Shown: in pieces, positions 26,641 to 39,200 of the stretch
Position numbering within the stretch: the first letter of the stretch is position 1
Layout: each line of letters begins with the position of its first letter
Origin: Atopsyche davidsoni
Lineage: Eukaryota; Arthropoda; Insecta; Trichoptera; Hydrobiosidae
Direction of reading: 5' to 3'
Assembly (NCBI GenBank): GCA_022113835.1
Contig: JAILWY010000012.1
Coordinates: 620,001-684,000 of the forward strand
DNA: 64,000 bases
Translations under genes and position numbers: made by a program
The notes under the pieces: generated by a model
What the model was told of the DNA's origin: nothing
The model's database searches: none
Seen by the model: the letters and a program-made list of their open reading frames with translations, nothing else

Positions 26641-26913
26641 ACAAGTTATTAAATAATTTCATTGCTTTTGTGTATACACAATAAAGATTTGGCTAATAAA
26701 AATAATTTTTTTATCAAAAAATATATATTTATACCATTATAATCATTTACAAAAGCAAAGTGTTGTTTGTATTATTATTTTTTTTTCATAGTCACAAAAA
26801 CATTTGACAATAAATGGAGTCACCAGCGTAAAAATAATTCTCAGGTTTGAAGTGATTATGTTACCGGCTCCTGCAGACATTCACAAGTTGATTGAAGTAT
26901 TGGCCAGTTTGGG

Positions 26914-28560
26914 TCATTGTATTTCTTTAGAAACCGAATCAAAGGCATTGGTTTTGTGATCCGATACATTGGGTTTAGTTTCATAAGTGCAGATGGTGAC
27001 TCCGTGTCTGTGCGCAGTCGTGAACTCACCACGGAGCCCTATGTAATATATCCTGGTCGTTTCTGAGCCAAAGTTGATGGGAAAATGTAGAGTAAGATGA
27101 GTCACTGATGAAAAGGTCACAATTCTAAAAAAAAAAGGAAAAAATCATTTATATATTTTTCCAGACTGAGATAATATAAGAATGAGATTACAAGGAAAAA
27201 AAGCAGGTAAGCAAGTGATAGGAAGTATTTTCCTGGTTGTATACCCTGGTAAAGGGTTTTTTCTGAAAGGCTGTTTTTTACCTTTGAACCTTGAGACAAT
27301 TTATAATTTTATCAAGAGTCATGGAATGAGTGATAATATACAAACTTTGTAGCATATTCCAATGTGCCAGTCGTATCTCTCTGCATTTCGAACTGTTGGT
27401 CCGGACACGCCGACACATCATCGAAGGTCATGTGAGGTCTGTTTTTAAATCTGAAAAATTAAATGCATATAAAAACGAATAAAGTTTATGATTTACCGTT
27501 ATTTTCATCACAGTCTGTTTTAACACTGTGAATAGTATGAACAGTGTGAAAATAAAGCACTTCGTATTAAAAAAAATCTTATAAATAATTGGATTTTGTG
27601 AGTAGTTAAAAATTTAAAAATTATTTTTAAATCATGGCTACCAAAAATCAACTTGTCTTTTCGATGCAAATTCTATGAAGAGATAATTATTACTTGCTCT
27701 GACCTGATAGGTTAGTATTTTTTACCTATAAGATGACAGCATTTTTCATTACTATTGTTCCGTTGATCAAATTGTTTTTTTTTTGTAAAACAATAAAAAT
27801 ATTTTTTTGCCTAAGTTTTTTTTTAAATGCGATTCAAATTTTATACCTTATTACTCATCCATGAAAAATTTGCTTCGAAACACTACTATCCAGACCTACA
27901 GCAGTATTAATATTTTACAGATCTTACTATCCATTTTCAGTTTTTCTTAATTTTATCACAATAGATCTAAATTAACAAGAAGCTCTTTTTTTATTTTTCT
28001 TCAAATATTTCATGACAGAACAATTCGTCAAGTGATTAAACTTTTTAAAAGCCGGCTGTCAGATTTCAAACCGACTAATAATTCTGAATGTAGTACAAGC
28101 AAACGTTTGGGGTACTGACATACGAAGACGTGCAGGATGGCTGTCAGAATCTTCACCGATGACAATAATTCCTTTTAACTTAATGTTTGCTGTAAATGGG
28201 ATATTAAATAGGAGTTCTTCATCAGCATCACTTTCCACAACCTGTAAACAATGAGAAACTGACCATTGCCTTCAAGACCGTAAGTCTAAAAACATAAACT
28301 CTCGCACACAACTTATAAAATAGTCATTTTAAAAAATGTATATTTTTCAAAATCATCGATCGATGGATCGTTACCTTGTCAAAGTTTAATCTTTCTTCCC
28401 ATGGCTTAAATATTTGTTTCCCGGCATTTTCTTCAGATTCATTCAAGCATTCTAAGTTTTCAGTATCTATTTTTTCGTATAAGCTGTACTGAATTCCAGT
28501 TTCAGGGGTGTCGTCGTGGTCGTGGTCACCTTCACAGCTATTTCCATGGTTATGGGCCAT
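26914..28560 (-). CDS. PITHD1: PITH domain-containing protein 1
   Basis: Four exons on the minus strand: 28375-28560, 28120-28241, 27346-27450, 26914-27124. They join in phase to 207 aa; human PITHD1 is about 211 aa. The protein starts with a His-rich leader (MAHNHGNSCEGDHDHDD), then YSLYEKIDTENLECLNE and FKPWEERLNFDK, which match the family start. The rest is a PITH domain: ESDADEELLFNIPF, the strand GIIVIGEDSDSHPARLR, and IYYIGLRGEF near the end. PITH domains were first seen in thioredoxin-like 1 and bind the proteasome there; PITHD1 itself lacks a thioredoxin domain. It is divergent from SelT with 534 bp between start codons. Start chosen at the only ATG before the His-rich leader. Confidence 0.97.
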
Positions 28561-29094
28561 CGCTTATTTTATTCTGAAATTATAAATAATTTCACAATAA
28601 TTTACGGAGGGTATATAACGTATCATAACAATAGTGGCTTATTGATTATTATGGTTTTTTATATAGCGATGGAATTTCTTTATAAAAATACATTTTGTTG
28701 TAAAATATATATAATAAAAATACCGACTTTTAATGTTAAAACTTACTTTAACTTTTAAAATACGTTATTTTAACGCAAGTAAAACAATAATGACACTCGA
28801 AATGACAATAACTCCGGCTATTATGGCAGTCGCCACTCAAAGCACCTCCAGGGTGGTCTTGCCAGCTTCCCGGCTGCTTTTCCCATAGATCATATTCGTC
28901 TTTTTTTAATAATAAATTTATTTGAAGAAATAAAAAAAAAAACCACTGTGAATAGGGCACTACAAAAAATATTTAAATACTTGAATAGGTTTTTTTCCCC
29001 GAGTTTTATGAGTGGGATTTATTGACGGCTTGGACCTGGCAACGCGCAGTGGCGGCAGCGCTCCGAGCCCTGACTGTCATCTGTCGTGATTTTA
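28561..29094. promoter_or_regulatory. shared upstream region of PITHD1 and SelT
   Basis: The start codons of the divergent PITHD1 (-) and SelT (+) genes lie 534 bp apart. A GC-richer part just before the SelT start (GGCGGCAGCGCTCCGAGCCC, near 29051) is a likely promoter/5' UTR. No TATA box stands out. Shared control is an inference from position only. Confidence 0.45.
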
Positions 29095-30771
29095 ATGATT
29101 GGCAGAAAGATGACTGAACTCAATAGACCGTTAGTTTTCGCGAGTATTTCGATTGTACTAGTGTTCTTTGCCGTTTACGTTGTCGGTGATTATGCAGAGC
29201 CAGATACTCCCCTTTCGTCGAAAGTCACTCACAATGTCGGCGGAGCGACCATGAATATTTTATATTGGTGAGCATGATTGATTGCATTAGTCCATTCGAG
29301 TATTTTTGCAACTCTGAACGATGCCGTTTTAAATGTTGCAGAATTCTGTGCATCAAATTATCCGAGTATCTATTATTGACACTCTTATCAAAGTAGTTAA
29401 ATATACGTGAGGTCTAAAGTTCATCCCGCAACCGGTTCTTTAAATTGATCTACCCATACATGCATAGTATATATTTAATTTAATTAATAATATTTTATTC
29501 CAGTTATTCTTGCGGATATCGGAAGGTATTTGACGACTATGCTGGAATTATACAACAAAAATACCCTGATATTTCTGTGTACGGGGCTAACTATGACCCC
29601 CCGGGGATACAGATGTACTTATCCAGATTTATTGTGAGTATACTAAATATCTTCCCGATTACTAGTATAATTCAAATTTTAAAAAATTACTATCACCCAA
29701 AACAAAAATGCTAAGGCACCGATGAACAGTATTTCAAAAAACCTCAGATCCTAATTATTCCGCAAATATAAAAGTGTAGGTCTCAATTCTCTATCTGATG
29801 ACATATTTCAAGAGTTCCTGTAACTGTGGAAACTTTAATATCATATATAATATCAAAAGTTAATATAACCTCAATTCTACACAATCCCTGTCTTCCTGTT
29901 CTTGCATTTACTATTTAATTTTTATGTATTTATTTTTGTTATTTGTAAAGTTATTATAGATTATTAGTAAATATATTATAGATAGACATAATGGCAATGA
30001 TTGTTATTTTTATGTATTTTAAAAAATACTCAGATATTTATAAACTCTAATATTTATTTTGCTGTATATCTCAAGCTTTTAATAAATTATTAGAAAAAAT
30101 CAATAATTGAATATAAACATTCATTATTTACATAATTTTACCTGATGTAAATGTAATCAATATTTTTGACAGAGAGTACTCGGAATTCCATTTTAATATT
30201 TTAAATAAAATACTCTTGTGATTTTTCCACATGTTTAATTTTACTGGTAACTTTTCACATTTGCATTATAAAACTGAGTGAGGATTTTTAAAATAACATG
30301 CAAGTCCAATAATTTATTTAACTTTGACTCTTTATTTTAATATGAGTCCTCATATAAATAACGTTCATCATTTGTTGTTTTGTTTTAATTAAATTAATTA
30401 AAAATTTTATTATTGCACACAATATCAAAGTATGTTTTATATTGCAGGGTGGTGCAAAGATGTTATTAATAGCTTTTGTGTTGAGCGGCCTGAATATATT
30501 TGGTCTCATCAACCAGCCTGTGCCACCGGCATGGTACAGGTGGTGCACTGAGAACCGACTGTACGCCTGCATGATGTTGTTCTTCCTCTGCAACACCATC
30601 GAAGGCCAGCTTGTGTCGTCAGGCGCCTTCGAAATATCCCTCAACGACATGCCCATCTGGTCCAAACTGGACTCAGGCCGGATACCTCAGCCGCCTGAGT
30701 TATTCCAAATAATCGACACCGCTCTTCTATTTTCTGCCGATGGAGCCGTTAAATCTGGATTTGTAAAATAA
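29095..30771 (+). CDS. SelT: selenoprotein T homologue, Cys form
   Basis: Three exons, 29095-29267, 29504-29633 and 30448-30771, give 208 aa, or 203 from the next ATG at 29110. The family is an ER-membrane thioredoxin-like oxidoreductase (Rdx family); vertebrate forms carry a CxxU redox motif. Here the first junction builds TGT-TAT-TCT-TGC, giving C-Y-S-C-G-Y-R-K, so Cys (TGC) replaces Sec and no SECIS element is needed. An N-terminal hydrophobic segment (RPLVFASISIVLVFFAVYVV) precedes the fold. A second one, KMLLIAFVLSGLNIFGL, matches the membrane-associated loop. The end keeps ENRLYACMMLFFLCN, GAFEISLNDMPIWSKLDSG and the C-terminal helix. 3' UTR: AATAAA at 31718 is about 950 nt downstream; whether an earlier site is used is not clear. 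Confidence 0.96.
30157..30281 (+). repeat. dispersed repeat family R1, copy 1
   Basis: Starts TCAATATTTTTGACAGAGAG and ends near AAAACTGAGTGA. The same sequence occurs at 43770-43880 (-), 44969-45120 (+), 49917-50047 (-) and, rearranged, at 58902-59080. It has no coding capacity and is probably a short non-autonomous transposon. Confidence 0.75.
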
Positions 30772-31717
30772 GTTTCAGGATCAAACCCTTCCGGAGTACA
30801 CTATAGTCATTTGATTATTTTTGCCTCTTCTTTATTTTTTTATAGTAAAATAATATTTTGCATTTGAAAAATCCAATCTTTGTGATACAAGTCATCTGTC
30901 TGATTGTTGATAATACCGATTTTATAATGTTGACTTTAAGACGTTATTTTAAAGTAATTTCTTATTAAGTATATACATTCATCATATATCTATAGCATAG
31001 CTTTCAGAATGTTTATTGTGATTTAGAGGCATTGGACTGTGTGGGAAGCCCGGATCTGGGGTCCCAGATGTATTCGTGGATATTCTCTTAATTTGTTTTT
31101 TATTTCATCACTATTTATATTTTCATCGATTGAAAAGATTTAAAGATCAAGGTTTCATAAAATAATGTTATTTTTTAAAATAAATACCAGAATTGGACCA
31201 AAATAAATGAAAGTGCGTGTATTTCCTCAGGTATTTTTCTTTCCTGTGACTGACTTCCCAAGGAATGATTAAGGTTTGCCAACCCCATTTTGTTATAGCT
31301 TATTCAATTACATTAAAATCCTATTAGTACATATAAAGCAGAACCTTTGCTCAGTCTCTACAGCATTGAAACAAAAGGAACAATTTTCAATTCCCATTTG
31401 ATTTGCTTGTCAGAGTTTCAGTTGATACTGGATTCAAATTACGATAGGATAATACAGTGGATTTCAATAAAATAAAGAAACTTTTAACAGAAATTGTCAC
31501 AAATTAACTGTTTTTTGTTATGCATTGTTTGGAATTTTACTGAAGTGGCTGAAATTGATCACGAGTCATGTGAGGGATGGATCACAGATGCTTGTAAATA
31601 CACTTAGGCTGTACTGTAGTTCACTTGTGTAACTGTGATCAATAATTTTATTATTTTTGTACCCGATAACTAATTTGTACATATGGTGTAGATGAAAACC
31701 ACGATTTTAGCCTTTCT

Positions 31718-31723
31718 AATAAA
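31718..31723 (+). terminator. candidate poly(A) signal of SelT
   Basis: AATAAA followed by an A/T-rich run. It would imply a 3' UTR of about 950 nt. Confidence 0.3.
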
Positions 31724-33185
31724 GTATATATTTTTTTTCAAAAATTTTCGATTATAAATGTATCACCATCATCTGTCATGACTTGTTAATGCTTGAATGG
31801 TTTTTGTTTCTACTTGACTGAATAAATCAGTAAAACAAATATCTGATTAGAGTGCAGGATACTCATTCCTTGATGCACGTGGTATATAGGCTATGAAGAC
31901 TTGCATAAATCGAAACTGCCTTTGATGCGACACTCGTATTGACAGAAAAAAGGGAGAGACCGAGGGCTCATTGCTGTGAAAGTCTCAAACCAATTTCAGA
32001 CCCATTGTGGAAACCAGATGAGTGCAGTCCAATTATTTCCCATCCTCATTATGCATTTGAAAACTACTCAATGCCGCAGAGATAATTGGAATAGCATTTC
32101 TACAATAAGGACAAATTTCGATTATTTGGTTTCCATTAAAAATATTTCCTAGTAAAGCATTTGAGGATCATTATTTTTCAAATTATTCCATCTGTACTTA
32201 AATTATTAAAAATTAATGTTATAACATTTATGGCTTCCAAAATCAATAAAAGAAGAAGCCATTTAAGCTGAATCAATTTTTTCCGTACATGTGTAAATAG
32301 TCAATATATTTTAAAATGGTATTTAAAAAAAATATGTGGCAGAGAAATCAATTTTTTTTCAGATAAATTTATTAAGAACAAAAACTTAGCATTATGTTGT
32401 ACATAACATAAAAACACAAAATAAAGCAGGATTCATCACAGACAAACATTTTAAAAAAAAAAACCCAATTGCATTAATTAATGGATGACACAAAAAATAT
32501 AAAGGTACTATTATTTGGTCTCTATAGAGTAGAACTACATGCAAATATTACTTGGAATGTCTATATTAAGATAATTCAACAAATATCAAGTAAGCAAGTA
32601 CTCGACGAGGCGGGTCTCAGGACCATCACTGTGCATCGCACTCATTTAAACAAACATACATTTTTATTTAAAAATCATATTACTTCTAATTTAATTATAA
32701 CACAACCTCGGGTAAAAAAACAGGCAAGATTATACTGCTTTGGTTTCACTGATTACAGATATCTTTGATTAGGTTCACTCGATACTTGTATACCACTGCC
32801 TTTTTTAATTTCAACAATCTTATATTAGAATTTTTTTATTACTACCCAACTTAAATTATTGTTCAAGATACAAACTACCTTCTAGATAACCTGTTCGAAT
32901 ATTTGATATCTGGTCAATTCATGCATAGTTATGGGGTATTATTTATTGTTATTATTGTAATTGATGGCCGCTGTTGGGTTTGTTCAGTAACATATATGAG
33001 TTACAACTATTACCTATAAGTAATTAGACATAACTGTCTGATATGTAATCTCAAGTAAAGGTTAAACCATATCTTATTTGAAGAGATCAGTAGAATAACT
33101 ATACAGTAAAACCTGTAAATATTTCAACAATTCTATTTCCAGAAAAATCATTTTCAAGATGCAATAGTAAAAAGTCAATGTTCTC

Positions 33186-33191
33186 TTTATT
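33186..33191 (-). terminator. candidate poly(A) signal of WDR35
   Basis: AATAAA on the minus strand, about 68 nt after the WDR35 stop codon. Confidence 0.5.
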
Positions 33192-33258
33192 GGTCCACTT
33201 TTTTAACATCCTGAGTAGTGAGATCCTAGCGTACAAATTGAATGGATGTGTTGTATTT

Positions 33259-36200
33259 TTACTTGACGGAGGCATGACAGACGGGACAAGTTTGACGGAG
33301 GACCACTTCCTGTTGTGCTGTCGTATGCTGACACTGCCGGCATGTCCAAACGGAACGAGGGTCATGGATGGAGCTGCCTGTGACAGCACAACCGGAGAAC
33401 TCTGCACTACAGTCCGAACATGAAGTTGCCCTGAAAACCGAGTGAATTCTTAAATATCAATGTGTAAGTTTGTAAAATAGTAATAATTAAATAGATTGCT
33501 GGCATCCTTGCATAGAGTTGAACCAAGTGAATTGTAGATTAGTAAATAATTACATAACTGAAACAGGCACTTCTAGCCGTCGAAGTATATTACAGAAACC
33601 GGCTGCTGGTGAATGGCTGATGAATAATAATATTTGAAAGTATCACTAAATGTATAATTTTTAACAAAATGTAATGGAATTATGTAGTGTAGGTAGGTGA
33701 ACTATTGTATGACAATATATCGTACGCCGAGCAATAATTAAACATGGTACGGAACAGATGTGTCTTTCACTCTATATTTTACAATGGCGACGAGGATGGG
33801 ATGGAATCAAGCACTTGCTGTAAAAAATATTAATATTAAAATATAAAAATAATATAAAATATTAAATGCCAAAATGCTTTTGCAAATTTATCTATACCAC
33901 ATCTTGTTTTTTTTAAGGATGATAATCTTGAGTCTAAAAATATGTTCATTGTGAGTTGTATGTGATATATGTATTCGAGTTGTATAACGTTAAAATCCCT
34001 TAATCAATATTTACACAGTATACGTACCTTGATAATAATATTATGATGAAATGGTGACATTTTGTATTATAAATCATGTCTAAAGCCAAACAAGCGATCT
34101 ACTTACCAGTCCAGAACCATTGTGTGGCAAGTACCGCATTCGGCTCTGTTTGTCGCGGGATCTTTAGGTGGATGTTTTTTGAATATTTCCATAGCTAAAT
34201 CTGCATAAATTTCGCCATCCTGAAAATAGAAATAAAACAAATACATTTCACTATGTTTGCCACATATACTGGACGTATAAAGACTGTATTTATTTATAGG
34301 TGTGTTGGATTTCAGGGATGGGTGCTTCGTATCTCTCAGCTTGGCATCAGACGCAGGGAGAGCAGTTTTCAGGCTGATCTTTACTAAGCTTATCGCAAGA
34401 GAGATACGTCGCAGGAAAGGGAGGTGTTCACAGAAACAACTCGTTCTTGACTCTGATTTTATTGGGCCCGGACATGGGGTTTATATACAGAAAATATATG
34501 TACATTGGAATGTTAAAGTAAACAACCCAAAGGGATTAACAGCACAGGAATGTACAGATGTTAGTTAAACCCTGGGACCCAAGCCGGGGAAAACACCTTT
34601 TAGCGGCGCTCTAAACAGTGCACATAAGAGATCTCTAAAAGGATTAGCAGCACAGCTGGCCATTTAAATCTGGGATTCTCTCTGTACCTTTCTTAGGGAA
34701 AACACCTCTTAGCGGCGCGCTCAAACAATATACCGTCATAAACCTAGAAATCCCGCCGTCAATGTGCAGGTGGGCACTTAAAAGGGATAATATTCCATCG
34801 CACACCTGCAAATATGCACGTGGACATTTCAGCGCGTAAATCCCGACGATCCCGTGATATGACGTCCGGTACACCACAAATAATATTGTAATAAAGAATT
34901 AAATAAATTAACTACTAAACATCAAACTATATTAGCATAAAATTCAATTCATTATATAGTGGAGGATCGCAGGATTCAAAACAATTGGCAAAGGAAGTCT
35001 AGGGAAGAAAGGTTGAGGTGAAATAACCTTCATGAAAATCTAAGACTGGTGCAGAAAAACGAGTGGAGTCATCAATGAAACAAATCTCTTCATTATATAT
35101 CAATCTGCTCTACGCAAACAGACCCAATAGAAAATGAACTGAGGAAATATACAATTTTTTTTAAATATTTGATTTTTTATAGCCTTTAGAGAATGGTAAT
35201 ATTAAATAGCTCAGCATTTTGATTACAAGGTGTTTACCGGTAGTGCTTCTAGCTGCACAAATGCCTGGGAGCAAGTGGCGAAGGCCTTGGCTTGCGCAGC
35301 TGCTAGTGCAAGTGCAGCATGTGCAGCCGGCCCGGGCGGGGCAGCAGGTCGGCGAGAGCGCAGTCGTGCTGCGGCGCTCAGCGATCCCGATTGTGCCACG
35401 CCCAACCAATGCCAACTGCCTGCCTTCTGCCAGCATGTGCCCGCCGCAGATGGGTCTGATCAAACAAAAAATCATTATTTTATAATTTTGAATTGAGACA
35501 TTGGTTGATGTACACTTAGATAATAAATTGATGTAGGCTTATTTATATGACTTAGTTATTGATGGTAACATTACATACCCCCTGCACTCAGATTCAGGAG
35601 TCCTGCTAGAATGTATAGTTTCTTCATCTTTATCGGAGAGCACGTATCAACTGATTCGGATTCAGCCAACTGAAAAAGTTGACAGTTTTAACTGCAGTCC
35701 AAAAAGATATATATATAATTATAAACGGTAAAATTTATACTATACCCTAAACACAATGGTTGCCGCTTGAGAGAGCTTTCCAGCATTTTTCATTTGAAGA
35801 GCTGCAGAAATTGTCGTGGGCTGATGATTCAGCATTTCTATTTCTTGTATTTTTTTAGATTCCTATAGTAAAAAATAATTTTTTACTAAATTAATTTACA
35901 ACAGTATTTAATTATTATTAGGCTACAGCTTGAAGCCACACTAAATGTGGGTAAGCTCAATCTGTTGTTGAAGATTTGATACACCACTGGTGTGTTGTAT
36001 CTTTATAGTTCACAAAAGAAATGATGATATATATCCTCAGTATTGCTGGAATGCAAACCTCATGAATTGCAGGTTTGGATCCACCTTTCCCTTGATATTG
36101 TAAGTTACTTAATTTAATCCAATAAGTTACCTTGGAGATATTCTGTTTTCGTGGACTATTGATGGCGAGACTGGCAAGGGCTTGGTGATCATCCAAGGCA

Positions 36201-39200
36201 ATGTAGCATTTGATCAAACCGTCTTGATTTTTGGCCAGGGCGTAGTACTCCTTAGCACTTGTCCTAAAAATAATATATATATCAGACCACAAATGCAATT
36301 AGTTAAGAGCAGTCAGCTTTTTGATCCGGTGGAAAGATTTCTCACCAGTTCTGTCTATCGCAGTAATAGTGGCCGACATTATTGTAGGCATCCTTGAGCT
36401 GTTCCTCGGTCGTATTTGTAGACATTTTCAAAAGTTCCACTACTCTAAACCAGTGTCCCAATCTTTTCCTCAATAGGATTGCTAGGTCCCTGAAAAATAC
36501 ATAAAATATATTAAAAATGAAAAGATAATAATAATATATATATGGAAAGTTATTTTGTGTCACACTATTTATAAATGAGTTTTTATGCCTTCTGTCCTCC
36601 TGTAGATATATTTTCTCAGCTTCATCAAACTGCTTGAAGCATGCCAACACCTCAGCAGATCGTAGAGAGGTTCCTCGGAGTGCTGTGAGTCTCTTCACCA
36701 GCTGAATGCCTGCGTAGTCCCCACAGCGCACATATGCTGACTCTGCAGCGGTCAGGTCTAACTTTCGAAGTGCCGCTTCAGCTAGAAGACGCCTAAAAAT
36801 TTCAAACATCCAAATTATATGTGTAGAAAATTTTCTCATTCTATTAGTTGAGCTAAAATAATTCTAGTTTTGTATATAACTATAAATGGTTACTGAAATC
36901 ATAAAGCAAATTCAGAAGTGAAGAACTAAACAAACCAGAGTTTAGGATGCGGATTATCCTGAATAAATGCCTCTGCTTCCTTGAGACCGACTTTTTCCAG
37001 TAACTGTCGCGTGTCTCGAAGTGACTTAACCTCCATTTTCACCAGATGTTCGGGTTCTCCACGCTCGCCCAATTCTGAGAGTTTGGCGCAAATAATTTCC
37101 AGCTCCTAAATACAAAAATACCATAGGTAAACACCAAAATCGATTATTTATTTAATTATTCGTTAAGTGATCTGTCAAAAAATCTTTTATCAACAGCTTA
37201 AGTTGTTAACAGTCAACAGCCTCAACCGGCTACACCCAAACTCTATCCCATAAACTCTTGCCCTGATCTTCTGTCTTGTTAAAGGTCCATATGAAACTAT
37301 GTCTTTGCACATTGTAAATAATACACAACAATCTGATACACTTATATAATTTATTCACAACAATAGATTTTTACCTTGCTAAGTTATTACACAACACAAT
37401 TTCGAAAATGAAAATTTGAACTTGTATTTGTTTTTTTACTTAGATTCTTAATTTAGTAAATTGCATAAAATCTAACCTGAAATTGGCAGAGGTAACCTTG
37501 CACCTGCAGAGGTTCTTCGGGCTCTGAACCGCGCAGAATGTAGAGGCGTGCCTTCTCGGCTAGGGCCATGAGTTGCGGGTTGTCGGTGGCCCACACGGCG
37601 CCCCACACATCTCGCCGCAATGGGGCCCCTGCCCCCCCTGCTCCTTCCTCCACATCCATCAAGTACAGGCCGCCCAGAGTGTCTATGACACTAAATTTAC
37701 TGAGAAAAAATAAATTTTATAACAATAAAATAATAACCAGAAGATATGTTTTTCATTGTTTTGAGACTTGAATAATTCATCAAATTTAAAAAAGAGATGC
37801 GATTTGTGATTTATGAAAAATTATCAATACCGAAAAAAGTTTATTTACAAAAATTGCTATTGTATTTGATTTATTTTGACAAATTATAGTTCTCTGTTTT
37901 GCATTAATACTTGCCTAAAAAAAACAATAAATTTTACCTGGAATTGGAATTGATTGCTAATTTATGTGGTCTATTGGACATTTTGTAGGTTCGCTCGCTG
38001 GTAAGGCTAGGCAGAGAGTAGGAGAGGATATTGCCAGATTCCTGGCCGATGAGCAGCAGAGTGTCTGAGCATGCCACACAGCAGATGGGATCCTGCGAGA
38101 CTTGGAATTCTCCGAGGCAGGGCGTACCATCCGCGTAAAATATCTGTTCTTTGGATGCTGAAAAACAAATATATATTTTACTATAATTAAGTTATAATGT
38201 TTTCCCTGTCAATTTCAATATTAACAGTTGAAGATAATTAAAAGCTTCAGTGTAGCTTGAATGTGTTGATATTATTTATAAAAAAAGAGTATAAAAGTTA
38301 AGTAAGAATGTAGGAAAAATACATATTAAATTTTTACTTTTGTAATGATGTGACCACAATGTAAATCCTTTTTACCTGGTCGTTGAGGTGTAGAAAATCT
38401 CCATATCATGAAGCAATCTTTAGACGCAGCTATGACAGAACAATTACTATTCATGCAGACGTAGGAGATCTCCATCGCTGTGATCTTGGCTAAAAATGAA
38501 TAACAATCGGTGAAAAACGGAACGAGTTATTTAATTTGAAGGTAGAAGCAGTTTGAGGATGTTGTAGGTACCGTCACACTGGACTCCCTGCTGATTGGAA
38601 ATGACCAGGGAGTGCGGGGTGGCAGACACACAATACGCATTGACACCACACATGTCTACCACATTGGGGATGTTGCTGACCCATGACTGCAAATAAACAA
38701 CAATATAAATTAGCTATTTACTATAATTCAAGACTTTACTTTGTGTATATTGCTATGGTTTAGCTGACTGGTGATTGATGCTTCTTCATAGCTTCAAAAG
38801 TTATAAGTTAAAAGACAAGAAGTCAACCAAGAATAAAAGGTTTCTAGTGACTATTGTGAAAATTAAGTTTTAATAATAATAAAATAACCTTATATTAATT
38901 TAGATTAATGTTAATCAGGATGCGTATTTATTTACCCATGCAGGTATTAGTATGTTTATGTGATTAAGCATATTTTTTTCACACATTGAAAACGATTAAA
39001 GAAAACTCTCAGAAAATATCATCGTGACTTGTGAGGGATTCGAACCCACATCCCCAAGCTTTCATGGCCGGTGCATTTATCCAACTATGCTAACGAGCCA
39101 CTGCAATTTAGTGAGAATTTTTAATAATCATATTCTACATATGAACTAATATGCTCGGCCTAATCAATATTTAATGATTTGCAAACACTGGACTTTTTAA

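Larger units (their letters stand above)
25507..26913. other. collagen 3' UTR and intergenic DNA
   Basis: AT-rich non-coding DNA between the collagen stop codon and the convergent PITHD1 stop. The proximal part is presumably collagen 3' UTR: an AATAAA lies at 25672 and another near 26400. A tRNA-derived SINE fragment sits at 26528-26640. Confidence 0.6.
30772..33258. other. 3' flanks of SelT and WDR35
   Basis: AT-rich non-coding DNA between the convergent SelT and WDR35 stop codons. It holds AATAAA on the plus strand at 31718-31723 and its complement TTTATT at 33186-33191 for WDR35. No other gene was seen. Confidence 0.6.
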
